From the NCBI GenBank assembly GCA_021604825.1, contig BQJS01000052.1, positions 1 to 24,361 on the forward strand: DNA of 24,361 nt. Reading direction: 5' to 3'. This stretch comes from Phycisphaerae bacterium (lineage in GTDB: Bacteria > Planctomycetota > Phycisphaerae > UBA1845). Below, piece by piece: positions 9,122-17,550 of this stretch. Made by a program: the position numbers and the translations under genes. Numbering within the stretch: position 1 is the first letter of the stretch; every line of letters starts with the position of its first letter. The notes beneath the pieces are model-generated. The model made no database searches and had not been told where the DNA came from. It saw only the letters and a list, made by a program, of their open reading frames with translations.

Positions 9122-10183
9122 ATGCCCACTTCACGACTGCCGGTTCGAATGACGGCGATTTCGATCATCTGTGGCGGAATGCTGTCGTTGACGACGGGTT
9201 GTCCCGACAGGCCAGAAGTAACCCAGATTCCTCCGTTCGACCCCATCACCATGCAGGAGGCCATTGCCTTAGTCAATGACAACAATCGTGGGCTGCAACT
9301 GACGATCAAATCCAGGGGCGGATTCGCCCGCTGCCGATTCACCGACCAGGATGGTTCCAAACGCCGATTCGACGTGGACGCCAACCTGATCGTGCATTGT
9401 CCGCGAAACATGCGACTCGACATGAGCGTGTTGGGCAAATCGTACTTTGTGTTTGGCTCCAACGACGAACGTTACTGGGTCGAACAACCTGACGCCCGGG
9501 CATTGGCGTGGGGACGCCACGATCGAGATCTCGTTCCGAACGCCAGCGACCTCATCATTCGCCCGGAACTAATCGTCGACGCACTGGGCATTTCGCTCAT
9601 TCCCGAAGGTGCAGGCGTCGGGCCCAGGCAGCGATTGACGGATACCCACCAACAGCTCATCTTCTTGGACGACAGCGGCCAAATCAGCAAGGAATTCTGG
9701 TTGTCCCGGTTTTCACCGCAGTTGATCGATCGTGTTATTTTTCGCGACCCGATGGGCCAACTGGTCATGGACGCCAAGCTCAGCAAATACAAACCGATCG
9801 TCACTGGCGGACCGTTGATCCCCCACCGCTTTGAAGTCAATTGGCCGGCAACGGAGGGCTACATGCTCCTGACGATGTCCGGTTGGAAGATGCTGCCGAG
9901 GGTCAACAAGGACCACCCGGCGTTCCAGTTCCCGCTTGACCGAGGTGCGGAATTCGATCACATCGTCGACCTCGACGTTGAATTGGACCACATCTACAAC
10001 CCCATCAAAGCCAGCGATTTGATTCGCCAGCAGTTGGAGCAAGACGGTCAGTTGCAAAACGAACAGTTGATCGACGATGGATACCCGGCTGAGGACGACG
10101 CGGCGTTTTCGGATGAGCCCAACTTCGACTCGCCTGACTCCGGTGAGGGGTCTGAATACTCGAACGAATCTGACAATGGTTAA
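9122..10183 (+). CDS. putative LolA/LolB-like lipoprotein
   Basis: The start is one of two adjacent ATGs (9119, 9122). GGAGAG at 9111-9116 gives better spacing to 9122, so that is used (353 residues). A basic N-terminus and hydrophobic core end in TTGC, lipidated at about residue 27. The lipobox is imperfect at -3. The mature part has 'MRLDMSVLGKSYFVFGSNDERYWVEQ', which resembles LolA/LolB and related outer-membrane-lipoprotein folds (shortened), where a hydrophobic beta cup binds lipid. This link is inference from pattern only. The C-terminal 50 residues are acidic and low in complexity. It sits in a plus-strand run with the small cysteine protein upstream and the RDD protein downstream. Confidence 0.75.
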   Translation: MPTSRLPVRMTAISIICGGMLSLTTGCPDRPEVTQIPPFDPITMQEAIALVNDNNRGLQLTIKSRGGFARCRFTDQDGSKRRFDVDANLIVHCPRNMRLDMSVLGKSYFVFGSNDERYWVEQPDARALAWGRHDRDLVPNASDLIIRPELIVDALGISLIPEGAGVGPRQRLTDTHQQLIFLDDSGQISKEFWLSRFSPQLIDRVIFRDPMGQLVMDAKLSKYKPIVTGGPLIPHRFEVNWPATEGYMLLTMSGWKMLPRVNKDHPAFQFPLDRGAEFDHIVDLDVELDHIYNPIKASDLIRQQLEQDGQLQNEQLIDDGYPAEDDAAFSDEPNFDSPDSGEGSEYSNESDNG

Positions 10184-10205
10184 ACCAAGCAGCCGACGCG
10201 AACCA

Positions 10206-12050
10206 ATGCGTTATGACCGAAGACTCAATGCTTCATCAGCAAATGGGTGGCCCACCTCTTTAGAGGTGGGGGACTCGATTGCGGGTTTGGAATCGAGTCA
10301 CCCACGGCTAAAGCCACGGGGCACCCCGCCATTCTTGACCGCAATGTTCATGGTCATTTTGTGCTGTGCAAATAGCACAAGCGCCGAAGACCGCGCCACA
10401 CCGCTATGCGTCGTCGGCGACAGTGAACACGTTTGGATCTACCGCACGATTCCAAAAGACGGGACCGGTCCCGGCAAAGTGACGTTCACGTACGGTCAAT
10501 CGTCTGACACCGGCTTGCGTTTTCGCAAGTTCCAAGGCGATCCGTTCGGGGGCTTCATCCCTGCCTGTGCGATACGAGGTGAAAACCTTCACGCGTTCTA
10601 TCGGGACGGTTCGCACTATCGCCTTCGCTTTGTCAAACGGATCCTCTCCGAACCGCCGGGCGACGACGATTTTCGCGAGATCACCGCTCCCGGAGGCGAC
10701 GTTCCCAAAGCAATATCCGGTGACATCGAATCTAACAGCATCTACGCCATCGTGGCAACGAAATCGGCATTGCAATTACCGTTGCACGAACAGCCAGCCG
10801 CAGATTCGACCCCTGACGCATCGACCAACGGAACCGCCGAGGCTCCGATTAAGCCAACCCGCATCACCGCCGCAGCCATCATCGACAGCGATGAGCCCCA
10901 TGCGCAGTTGTCTTTGGTGCGATACCATCGCGGTGAGTGGCAGTTTGTGACACTCTGTCCGGAATCAATCCAACAAGCGACCGCCACCTGGCTGGCAACG
11001 AACCGAAATGAATTCGCAATTCTTTATTCGCCGGGCGACGCCGACAAGAATCTCATGATCACCGCCGGCTCAAGCAAGGGATGGCAGCCGCCCGCTCCCG
11101 GACCGAAATTGTCCCCCGCCGGTGTTCTTAATTTCTTCTATGACCAAAGCGTCTGCACGCTGCTCGCCAACGAGGGCGCCGACACCTCGACGATACCCGA
11201 CGTCAGATCATACAAATGGCTGGACGGCGTATGGAAACCGGGCGAGCGCATGGAACTGAGTGTTGATCCTTCGTTGGAGTTTGGCGGGAGTGTCGCTGCG
11301 GGGTTATACGGAAGAGAAGCTGTTCTCGCTTATGAGTTGAAGTCTGAAGGCACATCGGGCGTGTGGGCGGGCGTTTGGCCCATGGCTGGAGGAACACCCA
11401 CGGCTGAGCCAACCGAAGTACGTCCGCTGAGTCAGAACAGCAGTTCCTCGACGTCATCGGAAATCACCTCGATTGCCATTGCCGTCATCCTGAGCGTGCT
11501 GCTATTCATCGTTTTCGTCAGGCGGACTCCCAGCCTCTTCGTTGAGATGGAGACTCCCAAGGGATTCGCACTCGCAGGCACTGGGAAACGAATGCTGGCG
11601 TTCGCCGTTGATCTAATCGCAATCTCCATCGTCGCGTTCCCATTGTTCATCACGCCTTGGATCACAGCCAACCTGATCCCCGGTGAAAACATCCAACGCG
11701 AATTCTCGTACTTGCTCGAGATCGACCCAAACGCCGCATACGAACCTTGGACGAAATGCCTGCTGCTCTACGTCGTCTATTCAGCCTCGATGGAACTCGC
11801 TTGCCGCGCAACCATCGGCAAACTCGTCGTTGGCCTTCGGGTGTGTTCAACAACCGGATCACGCGGCACATCGCTCGCGATCATCGTGAGGAATTGCCTT
11901 CGATTTGAGTTGTACTACAAGATGTCATTTCTGCCGCTAGCCATGCTCGTCATTCTCACCCGCAACCACCAGCGCCTGGGCGATCTAGTCGCCGGCACCC
12001 TCGTCGCAGAAGCCGTCAAGAAAGAACAAACCCAAACAACCCGGGCATAG
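10206..12050 (+). CDS. secreted/membrane RDD-domain protein with extracellular beta-rich region
   Basis: The C-terminal 170 residues are an RDD domain: GKRMLAFAVDLIAI, a second TM pair, and RNHQRLGDLVAGTLV. A single TM segment (about nucleotides 11465-11520) precedes it. The larger N-terminal part looks like a secreted beta-propeller or sandwich of unknown function. Start is uncertain. An ATG at 10344 gives only MFMVILCCANSTSA, without a basic n-region; ATGs at 10176 or 10206 supply basic residues but pass through the palindromic element at 10245-10327 in frame. Without the element, MRYDRRLNASSAN would join directly to PFLTAMFMVILCC, a good signal peptide. I use 10206; there is no clear ribosome binding site. 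RDD proteins are often transporters or anchors, and the role here is unknown. Confidence 0.75.
   Translation: MRYDRRLNASSANGWPTSLEVGDSIAGLESSHPRLKPRGTPPFLTAMFMVILCCANSTSAEDRATPLCVVGDSEHVWIYRTIPKDGTGPGKVTFTYGQSSDTGLRFRKFQGDPFGGFIPACAIRGENLHAFYRDGSHYRLRFVKRILSEPPGDDDFREITAPGGDVPKAISGDIESNSIYAIVATKSALQLPLHEQPAADSTPDASTNGTAEAPIKPTRITAAAIIDSDEPHAQLSLVRYHRGEWQFVTLCPESIQQATATWLATNRNEFAILYSPGDADKNLMITAGSSKGWQPPAPGPKLSPAGVLNFFYDQSVCTLLANEGADTSTIPDVRSYKWLDGVWKPGERMELSVDPSLEFGGSVAAGLYGREAVLAYELKSEGTSGVWAGVWPMAGGTPTAEPTEVRPLSQNSSSSTSSEITSIAIAVILSVLLFIVFVRRTPSLFVEMETPKGFALAGTGKRMLAFAVDLIAISIVAFPLFITPWITANLIPGENIQREFSYLLEIDPNAAYEPWTKCLLLYVVYSASMELACRATIGKLVVGLRVCSTTGSRGTSLAIIVRNCLRFELYYKMSFLPLAMLVILTRNHQRLGDLVAGTLVAEAVKKEQTQTTRA
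10245..10327. repeat. REP-like palindromic element with three hairpins
   Basis: An 83-nt sequence that folds like a cloverleaf. Outer arms GGGTGGCCC and GGGGCACCC pair at 8 of 9 positions. Inside are CCCACCTCT-TT-AGAGGTGGG (10251-10270, perfect), GACTCGATT-N10-AATCGAGTC (10272-10299, perfect) and CCCACGGCT-AA-AGCCACGGG (10301-10320, two mismatches). It resembles the interspersed palindromes often linked to RAYT-type transposases in planctomycetes; no second copy lies in this window, so mobility is inferred. Confidence 0.7.
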
Positions 12051-12112
12051 CGACACCCTACGCGCCTAAAGCATGCATTCGCACCTGACGTGGATGATTC
12101 GAAGAATTGGAA

Positions 12113-13729
12113 TCAGACAACAACTTGCTCTGTGAACTTCTTGCGGGCCTCGCCGACGATGTAGAACGAACCGGTGATGCAGATCAGATCGTCGCGTGAC
12201 ACGGCTCGTTCGGCGATGCTTAGGGCGTCTTCCAGGTTCTCGGCGACCTGGGCCATCTTGGTGCATGACTCCTGGAACATGTGCAGCAAATCGTGCGGGT
12301 CGGCTGACCGCTTGGTGCGGGCCGAGGTAAAGATGATTTTGTCTGCCCCCAATTGCACGTGCTCAAGCATGCCGGCGATGTCTTTGTCGCGCTGACATGC
12401 GAAGATCACGATCATTGAATCATATGGGACCGTCTGGCCAATCGCCCGCATCAGCGCCTCGACGCTGGCCGCATTGTGCGCACCATCGATGAGCGTACGG
12501 GGTTCGTCGCGAACCATCTCCATGCGGCCACGAATCTTCACGTTGCCCAATCCTTCGATGGCCTTCTGATCGTCGATCTTAAAGCCGCGCGTCTTCAGTG
12601 CATCCATCATCGAGAGCGCGACGCTGCAATTGATCGCCTGGTGTTCGCCCGGAAGCGGAACCGGCAGATGCTCAAAGCGACTTCGCGAGGTCGTCAGCGA
12701 CAGTCGCGTATGCGGGCCTAGTAGCCGCGTGGCTTCAAATCGATAGCTGAATTCGTTGTCGTCGCCGGGAACGCAGAACGTCGATCCCATATCCTCAGCC
12801 GCCTTCTTGAGGACATTCATGACTTCGGGCTTTTGTGGGGCACTCACGACGGGAACGCCCTTCTTGAAGATACCGGCTTTTTCTTCAGCGATCTGTGCCA
12901 AATCGGAACCCAGAAGCGCCGTATGGTCGTAGCTGATATTCGTCACGCCGCAGACTTCGGGCTTGATGATATTGGTCGAGTCCAATCGCCCGCCCAGCCC
13001 AGTCTCGATTACCGCGAATTCCACTTCCGATTCCGCGAACCAGACGAAGGAAGCGGCTGTCAGCAATTCAAAATAGGTAGCCTCTTCGTCTGCTCCAAGC
13101 GTCTTTGTTGCCTCGGCAGCGACCTTGGAAAGCAACTTGGTGAATTCCTGCTCGGTCGGCATTTCGCCATCGATGGTCATGCGTTCGCGAACGGTGGTCA
13201 AGTGTGGCGAGGTGTACAATCCGACCTTGTACCCGCACCCCTGGAGCATGCACGCCACCATCGTTGAAGTGCAGCCCTTGCCCTTGGTGCCAGCCACGTG
13301 GACCGTCTTGAATTCCTTCTCCGGATGCCCCAATGCTGCGAGAAGCCGCTTCATGCGATCGAGCTTGAACGTACGCTTGTTGTATGCAACGGGAGGAGCA
13401 CTCTCGTAATTGCTCATCGATCGGAGATAATTCAAAACAGATCGGTAGGTCCTCAACGATGACGACTTGCGGGCTCGTTTGCCAGTCGACTTCTTGGCAG
13501 TCGCCGTTCCATTGGACTTTGCAGTACCATTGCTCTTGGCGGCCCCATTGCTTTTGGCCGTGCTGGTACCCCTTGCGGTTCGTTTGGACTTAGACTTGGT
13601 CGCGGCACCAGCCGAAGATCGTCCTGCAGTGGATCGCCCAGATGTGGACCGACTGCTGGTTCGCTTGGTTTTGGTCGCGGATGAAGCTTTCGTTTTGGGT
13701 TTGGATCGAGTCGCGGTTGCGCGTGCCAT
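12113..13729 (-). CDS. folC: bifunctional folylpolyglutamate synthase/dihydrofolate synthase
   Basis: A Mur-ligase family protein (538 residues). It adds glutamate to folates and/or dihydropteroate using ATP, in the cytoplasm. The core begins around residue 95 with the ATP loop GTKGKGCTS (147-154), then LYTSPHLTTVRERM, a VIETGLGGRLDSTNII block, NISYDHTALLG, the EKAGIFKKGVPVV motif, GEHQAINCSVAL and DGAHNAASVEAL. Against the family's usual length of about 430, it carries an extra 90 N-terminal residues made almost only of Lys, Arg, Ser, Thr, Ala and Gly, including AKSNGA-AKSNGT-AKSNGT. It diverges from aroB, and both belong to the chorismate-folate branch. The ATG at 13729 is preceded by a long leader and no clear ribosome binding site. 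Confidence 0.93.
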   Translation of the reverse strand: MARATATRSKPKTKASSATKTKRTSSRSTSGRSTAGRSSAGAATKSKSKRTARGTSTAKSNGAAKSNGTAKSNGTATAKKSTGKRARKSSSLRTYRSVLNYLRSMSNYESAPPVAYNKRTFKLDRMKRLLAALGHPEKEFKTVHVAGTKGKGCTSTMVACMLQGCGYKVGLYTSPHLTTVRERMTIDGEMPTEQEFTKLLSKVAAEATKTLGADEEATYFELLTAASFVWFAESEVEFAVIETGLGGRLDSTNIIKPEVCGVTNISYDHTALLGSDLAQIAEEKAGIFKKGVPVVSAPQKPEVMNVLKKAAEDMGSTFCVPGDDNEFSYRFEATRLLGPHTRLSLTTSRSRFEHLPVPLPGEHQAINCSVALSMMDALKTRGFKIDDQKAIEGLGNVKIRGRMEMVRDEPRTLIDGAHNAASVEALMRAIGQTVPYDSMIVIFACQRDKDIAGMLEHVQLGADKIIFTSARTKRSADPHDLLHMFQESCTKMAQVAENLEDALSIAERAVSRDDLICITGSFYIVGEARKKFTEQVVV

Positions 13730-14116
13730 CGTGATAAATTGCCTCGATTTTATGATGCTCTGAACGAATCATCGCCGAGCCGAAAACGGCTGCGCATCGT
13801 CCAAATGGGTAACCTGCCCTGTCGGCCCTTTTCGGGGATCCTAGTTCCCCGCAGGACGCCGAACGATAATCGAACGCCTTTAGTACCGCCGCGCCTACGG
13901 CAGGTGTACGTTTCGCCCGACGTCTTATACGCCCGGCCTCGTACTGCGTTCGCACGGATCCATCCGTACACAGGTGAAAATAAATCTCAAATGGTTATCA
14001 TACATGAAATTACGCGATTTTCAAGTTTACCGGACGTTGCAGCCGACCCGAGGCGGGAATTCACAAGCAGGCCACCGAGGACAAAATAGACGTAACCTCC
14101 TTAAAGATAGAATTTT
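13730..14116. other. divergent folC-aroB intergenic region with hairpins
   Basis: These 387 nt hold a good minus-strand promoter (see 13997-14024) that would give folC a leader of about 260 nt. Several hairpins lie in that leader: CGGGGA-N7-TCCCCG near 13833-13852, AGCCG-AAAA-CGGCT at 13778-13791, and GCCG-N6-CGGC within 13889-13915. I do not recognise a known riboswitch or RNA class. No coding frame in here looks real. Confidence 0.5.
13997..14024 (-). promoter_or_regulatory. predicted sigma70-type promoter for folC
   Basis: On the minus strand TTGAAA (complement of 14019-14024) and TATGAT (complement of 13997-14002) are separated by 16 nt. Both are one mismatch from consensus. Transcription would begin near 13990, about 260 nt before the folC start. 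Confidence 0.55.
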
Positions 14117-15214
14117 ATGACTACTACCCAACCGAAATTCACACTAACTTCGGAATCTTCAGAAACCCGCGTTTTTGTTGAGCCAAACGCCCTCAACCAC
14201 ATTGGAAAGTGGGTTTTGAGCAAACGAACACCACCCATTGTAGTTGTGGTCTCGGACACCACGGTCGCCGATCTCTACGGCCAGGCTGCCCTCTCATCGT
14301 TGGCCGACGTGAGCCTGAAAGCTGAGCTCATTTCGGTCCCTCCAGGCGATCAATCCAAGTCAATCTCACAGCTGGATGGCATCTTTGAGAAACTGGGTGG
14401 CCTACGCGTCCCGCGCGATGGAATGCTCATCGCGCTTGGCGGCGGAGTTGTGACCGATCTAACCGGTTTTGCGGCGGCAACTTGGATGCGTGGCATCGAT
14501 TACGCCAACTGCCCCACCACCCTCGAAGCCGACGTTGACGCAGCACTCGGTGGCAAGACCGGGATCAATCACGCGGCTGGCAAGAATATGATCGGAGCGT
14601 TTCACCATCCTCGCTTCGTGGCCGTCGATCCGACCTGCCTCAAGACGCTGCCCGCTCGCGACATTGCGGCGGGGTTGGCCGAATCAATCAAGCACGCACT
14701 GATTTGCGACCCGGCGTTTCTCGATTGGCACGAGGCAAACGCAGAGGCCATCCGCTCGGTCGATCCGATCGTCATGTCCGAACTGGTGACCAGGAATCTC
14801 CGCATCAAAGCCAACGTGGTGGAACAAGACGAGAGAGAATCATGCATCCGAGCGTGCCTCAATTTCGGCCACACCATCGGCCACGCCGTCGAGAAGCTAT
14901 CCGAATACCAACTGCGACACGGGGAAGCGGTCTCCATCGGCATGCACGCCGCCGCCTTGATCTCGATGAAGAAGGGTATGCTCGACGCGCCCTCAGTCGA
15001 ACGCGTCAAAGCAATACTCAAGTCGTTCGCCCTGCCGATTCAAGCCACCAACCTAAACCCAACCGCAATCATCGAGACAACACTCGGTGACAAGAAAGTC
15101 AAAGGCGGAAAGCGCCAATGGGTGCTCCTTGATGGCATTGGCAAATTCGTCATCACGGACGACGTTGACGAGGACTCAATCGAGCAAGCCGTTAACGAGA
15201 TTTGCAGATTCTGA
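14117..15214 (+). CDS. aroB: 3-dehydroquinate synthase
   Basis: A 365-residue enzyme of the shikimate pathway converting DAHP to 3-dehydroquinate with NAD and a divalent metal in the cytoplasm. Visible family motifs: ALGGGVVTDLTGFAAATWMRG (about 110-130), PTTLEADVDAALGGKTGIN (shortened; substrate and NAD site), AGLAESIKHALI carrying a metal-ligand Glu, and CLNFGHTIGHAVE with metal-binding His. Length matches the family. The start follows AT-rich sequence with AAAGATAG upstream, not a strong ribosome binding site. It diverges from folC; the shared intergenic region may coordinate aromatic and folate synthesis. Confidence 0.96.
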   Translation: MTTTQPKFTLTSESSETRVFVEPNALNHIGKWVLSKRTPPIVVVVSDTTVADLYGQAALSSLADVSLKAELISVPPGDQSKSISQLDGIFEKLGGLRVPRDGMLIALGGGVVTDLTGFAAATWMRGIDYANCPTTLEADVDAALGGKTGINHAAGKNMIGAFHHPRFVAVDPTCLKTLPARDIAAGLAESIKHALICDPAFLDWHEANAEAIRSVDPIVMSELVTRNLRIKANVVEQDERESCIRACLNFGHTIGHAVEKLSEYQLRHGEAVSIGMHAAALISMKKGMLDAPSVERVKAILKSFALPIQATNLNPTAIIETTLGDKKVKGGKRQWVLLDGIGKFVITDDVDEDSIEQAVNEICRF

Positions 15215-15545
15215 CCAGATCGGAAGCATTTATCGGACCGAGAGGTTCCGCAACCTGACCATAGCCTTTAGTACCAGCAGCCACCGCCGTCAGTTCGCAC
15301 CCTACCTCCTCGAATTCAAGCCTCCGATTCGGTTAAACTTAGACATATCTGCCATTCGTTTCTGCCATTTCGCAAAGTCGTTTCAAGTTTTCGCAATTTG
15401 TGGCTATGCATGGTAGGCAACCCGCAACTTGATCAGCCGGATGCCAGTGAAACCAGAGCTTCAGGGGAAAGCAAATCATCGCGCGCCGGGTCAGCCCCCC
15501 ACAATGGTCTACGCAGCAGACACGGGCGCAATTGAGGAGTGCAAA
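15215..15545. other. intergenic region downstream of aroB
   Basis: 331 nt with no gene that I can support. It includes the 3' side of aroB and the leader of the MopE-type gene. The frame of that gene extends upstream to 15429 but lacks coding character before the signal peptide. The sequence near 15450-15520 is not recognised as a known riboswitch. GAGGAG at 15534-15539 is the ribosome binding site for the next gene. Confidence 0.5.
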
Positions 15546-16529
15546 ATGAATCGTTTGTTTCTACGGATTGGTATTTTTGGATTGGCCGCACTGATGAGTG
15601 CCGAATCATATGCAGTGTGCATTGACAACGACAGCGATGGCTATGGTTTTCCGGGCGACGCATCATGCCCGAACGGCCCCGCACCTGATTGCCACGACAA
15701 CAACCCATCAATCAACCCAGGCGCAACAGAGATCCTATGCAACTCAGTCGACGAAAACTGCAACGGCTTGGGCGACGACGACTTCGACAACGATTTCGAT
15801 GGTGTGTCGTTCTGCAGCGGCGACTGTGATGACAATAACCCGTTCCGTTATCCTGGTAACGGTGAGATCCTGTGCAACGGTCTTGACGAAAACTGCAATG
15901 GTAACGCCGATGACGATAAGAATGTCGACGGTGATCCGGTAACATTTTGCAACGGCGACTGCAACGACAACAACGCTTTGGTCTATCCTGGTGCGCCTGA
16001 GATTCTGTGTACCGGAGTGGACGAGAATTGCAATGGGCTCGGCGACGACGATTTGAATTTCGATGGCGATCCGGTCAGCTTTTGCAATGGTGATTGCGAT
16101 GATAACAACGCCAGCATCTACCCAGGCGCAACCGAGATTCTCTGTAACCTGATCGATGAAAATTGCAATGGATTCGGCGACGACGACACCGACAACGACG
16201 GCGACGGGTGGACAGCATGCGGAGGCGATTGCAACGATTCCGTCAATGCGATCAACCCGGATCAACCAGAAAACTGCACCGACGGCATCGATAACAATTG
16301 CGACGAGTTGATTGATTGCGGCGACTTTGATTGCACGTTCCACCCAGCGTGCGATGCAACCGACACCGACGGCGACGGTGTCATCGATTTCTACGACGCG
16401 TGCCCAACCACCCCAACCGGAACCGCTGTAGATACCAATGGTCGCCCCATCGGCGACTTCGATTTCGACTGCGACACCGACCTGACGGACTACGCGACGT
16501 TTATCAGCGGATTCACCGGGCCCTTATAA
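15546..16529 (+). CDS. secreted MopE-type metal-binding repeat protein with planctomycete dockerin-like tail
   Basis: The start at 15546 is set by GAGGAG with 6-nt spacing and gives a signal peptide (cut after about residue 22, AESYA). The 327-residue protein contains five copies of the putative metal-binding motif seen in MopE-like proteins: DGDPVSFCNGDCDDNN, IYPGATEILCN and DENCNGLGDDD (Cys-rich, acidic). Three central copies are exactly 45 residues. Next is a thrombospondin type-3 style DTDGDGVIDFYDACPTT calcium segment, and last a dockerin-like end DTDLTDYATFISGFTGPL that I link to Phycisphaerae-type secreted proteins. It is likely exported and binds copper, calcium or another ion. Metal identity and role are unknown. 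Confidence 0.88.
   Translation: MNRLFLRIGIFGLAALMSAESYAVCIDNDSDGYGFPGDASCPNGPAPDCHDNNPSINPGATEILCNSVDENCNGLGDDDFDNDFDGVSFCSGDCDDNNPFRYPGNGEILCNGLDENCNGNADDDKNVDGDPVTFCNGDCNDNNALVYPGAPEILCTGVDENCNGLGDDDLNFDGDPVSFCNGDCDDNNASIYPGATEILCNLIDENCNGFGDDDTDNDGDGWTACGGDCNDSVNAINPDQPENCTDGIDNNCDELIDCGDFDCTFHPACDATDTDGDGVIDFYDACPTTPTGTAVDTNGRPIGDFDFDCDTDLTDYATFISGFTGPL
15783..16187 (+). repeat. 135-nt tandem repeat in the MopE-type gene
   Basis: Three consecutive 135-nt units (15783-15917, 15918-16052, 16053-16187), each coding 45 residues. The anchor word GAGATYCT recurs at 15729, 15864, 15999 and 16134, always 135 nt apart. DNA differences fall largely in third codon positions while the cysteines and acidic residues are kept. 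A partial unit precedes and a diverged one follows. Confidence 0.85.
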
Positions 16530-16552
16530 GTCGAGGAATCGACGCGCTCCGA

Positions 16553-16600
16553 AACTGCTCTTGGGCGAGTACCGACTTCGCTCAAGAGCAGTTGCTTTTC
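16553..16600 (+). terminator. strong rho-independent terminator
   Basis: AACTGCTCTTG and CAAGAGCAGTT (16553-16563, 16583-16593) pair perfectly; the stem continues inward through a G-T pair and GCGA/TCGC for 16 bp, loop 9 nt, followed by GCTTTTC. It sits 24 nt after the MopE-type stop and overlaps the last bases of the convergent epimerase gene, so it ends the plus-strand transcript and may act both ways. Confidence 0.8.
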
Positions 16601-17550
16601 TGGCGGAAAGCTTTCACCAGGTCTTCAACCGCAGCCGGCCAATCTGGATGGAGGAATTTGAAACCGTTGTTGGTGAGCCGCCCAGGAACAACCTTGCGAC
16701 TCTTGAGAATGAGTTCCGTCTCTGTTCGCATAAACAACGCCCCGACCGCGAGCATCCATTCCGTCGCCGGCAACCCGAGTTTCGTACCCCAGGCCCGCCG
16801 AATCGCCTGCATGAATCGGGCGTTGTCCATCGGATTTGGCGAGCACAAGTTGACCGCCCCCTCGACGTCGCCGTGGTCAATCAGCCAATAGACCGCTCGG
16901 ACGAAATCGACGTGATGAATCCACGAAACGTATTGGCGACCGTCACCCGATCGACCTCCGAGTCCCTTCCGAACTAAACCCAACAACACGTCGAAGATGC
17001 CACCGCGATCAGGACTCATGACCATCGCCGATCGCATTTTGACCTTGCGCGTGTTGGGAACGTCAGCGTCATCAAGTACGCGCTCCCATGCCCGGGCAAC
17101 GTCGATGCTGAACTTCCAGGTATCGGGCACGTTGGCTTCCTTGCCACCGATGATCCCTGATGCCTCAATGTTCGAAACGTCAAACGTGTGGGCGTAAATC
17201 GTCGCCGTGCTCGCCTGTAACCATACCGTCGGTGGTCGCGACGCCGTACGAATCGCCTCACCCACCACCCGCGTTGAATCGACACGCGAGCTCATGATTC
17301 GATTTCGATTCTTGCGGTTGTAGCGACAATTGACGGTGTACCCAGCCAAGTTGATGACCACATCTGCACCGTCTATTTCATCCACCCAGGGGCCAAGCGT
17401 TCGAGCGTCCCATCCAATGCGCCTTTGCCCACTTCGGTTGGAGCGGTTTGGATGACGGGAGAGAATGACGACATCGTGGCCGTCCGCTCGAAACGCTCGA
17501 TCCAAGATTGAACCAACTTGTCCGCTACCGCCTGGTATCACAATCTTCAT
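16582..17550 (-). CDS. TIGR01777-family NAD(P)-dependent epimerase
   Basis: A 322-residue extended short-chain dehydrogenase-like protein. The NAD(P) loop GGSGQVG is at residues 7-13, followed by VVINLAGYTVNCRYN and STATIYAHTFD, and the C-terminal domain typical of this family (GRLTNNGFKFLHPDWPAAVEDLV, DUF1731). Members include YfcH; their substrate is largely unknown. ATG at 17550 overlaps the TGA of the upstream three-TM gene (ATGA), so it is translated in the same operon. Its stop lies inside the terminator hairpin of the convergent gene. In other bacteria I recall this family beside DUF393 genes, which supports a shared pathway. Confidence 0.9.
   Translation of the reverse strand: MKIVIPGGSGQVGSILDRAFRADGHDVVILSRHPNRSNRSGQRRIGWDARTLGPWVDEIDGADVVINLAGYTVNCRYNRKNRNRIMSSRVDSTRVVGEAIRTASRPPTVWLQASTATIYAHTFDVSNIEASGIIGGKEANVPDTWKFSIDVARAWERVLDDADVPNTRKVKMRSAMVMSPDRGGIFDVLLGLVRKGLGGRSGDGRQYVSWIHHVDFVRAVYWLIDHGDVEGAVNLCSPNPMDNARFMQAIRRAWGTKLGLPATEWMLAVGALFMRTETELILKSRKVVPGRLTNNGFKFLHPDWPAAVEDLVKAFRQKSNCS

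Noticed and set aside
11391..11404. CCCACGGCTGAGCC, similar to the third hairpin arm of the palindromic element
   Set aside because: Only one arm matches; it lies in the RDD coding sequence and no hairpin can form.
13590..13955. Minus-strand frame of 121 codons in the folC leader
   Set aside because: It overlaps the folC start in another frame, with no family similarity or ribosome binding site.
14095..14103. ACCTCCTTA just upstream of aroB, equal to the 3' end of 16S rRNA, and TAAGGAGGT on the other strand
   Set aside because: No minus-strand start codon follows at a useful distance and no rRNA lies nearby; it is probably chance.
13876..15275. The 12-mer GCCTTTAGTACC occurs at 13876 and 15264, on both sides of aroB
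   Set aside because: Many 12-mer repeats are expected by chance in 24 kb, and flanking sequences do not match.
5465..15482. The 15-mer AAAGCAAATCATCGC occurs at 5465-5479 and 15468-15482, both intergenic
   Set aside because: About one such match in a few windows is expected by chance; no longer similarity or shared structure surrounds it.
15744..16343. Long minus-strand frame of 199 codons across the MopE-type gene
   Set aside because: Shadow frame of a repetitive Asp/Asn-rich coding sequence; it reads only as Ile/Val/Ala-rich filler.
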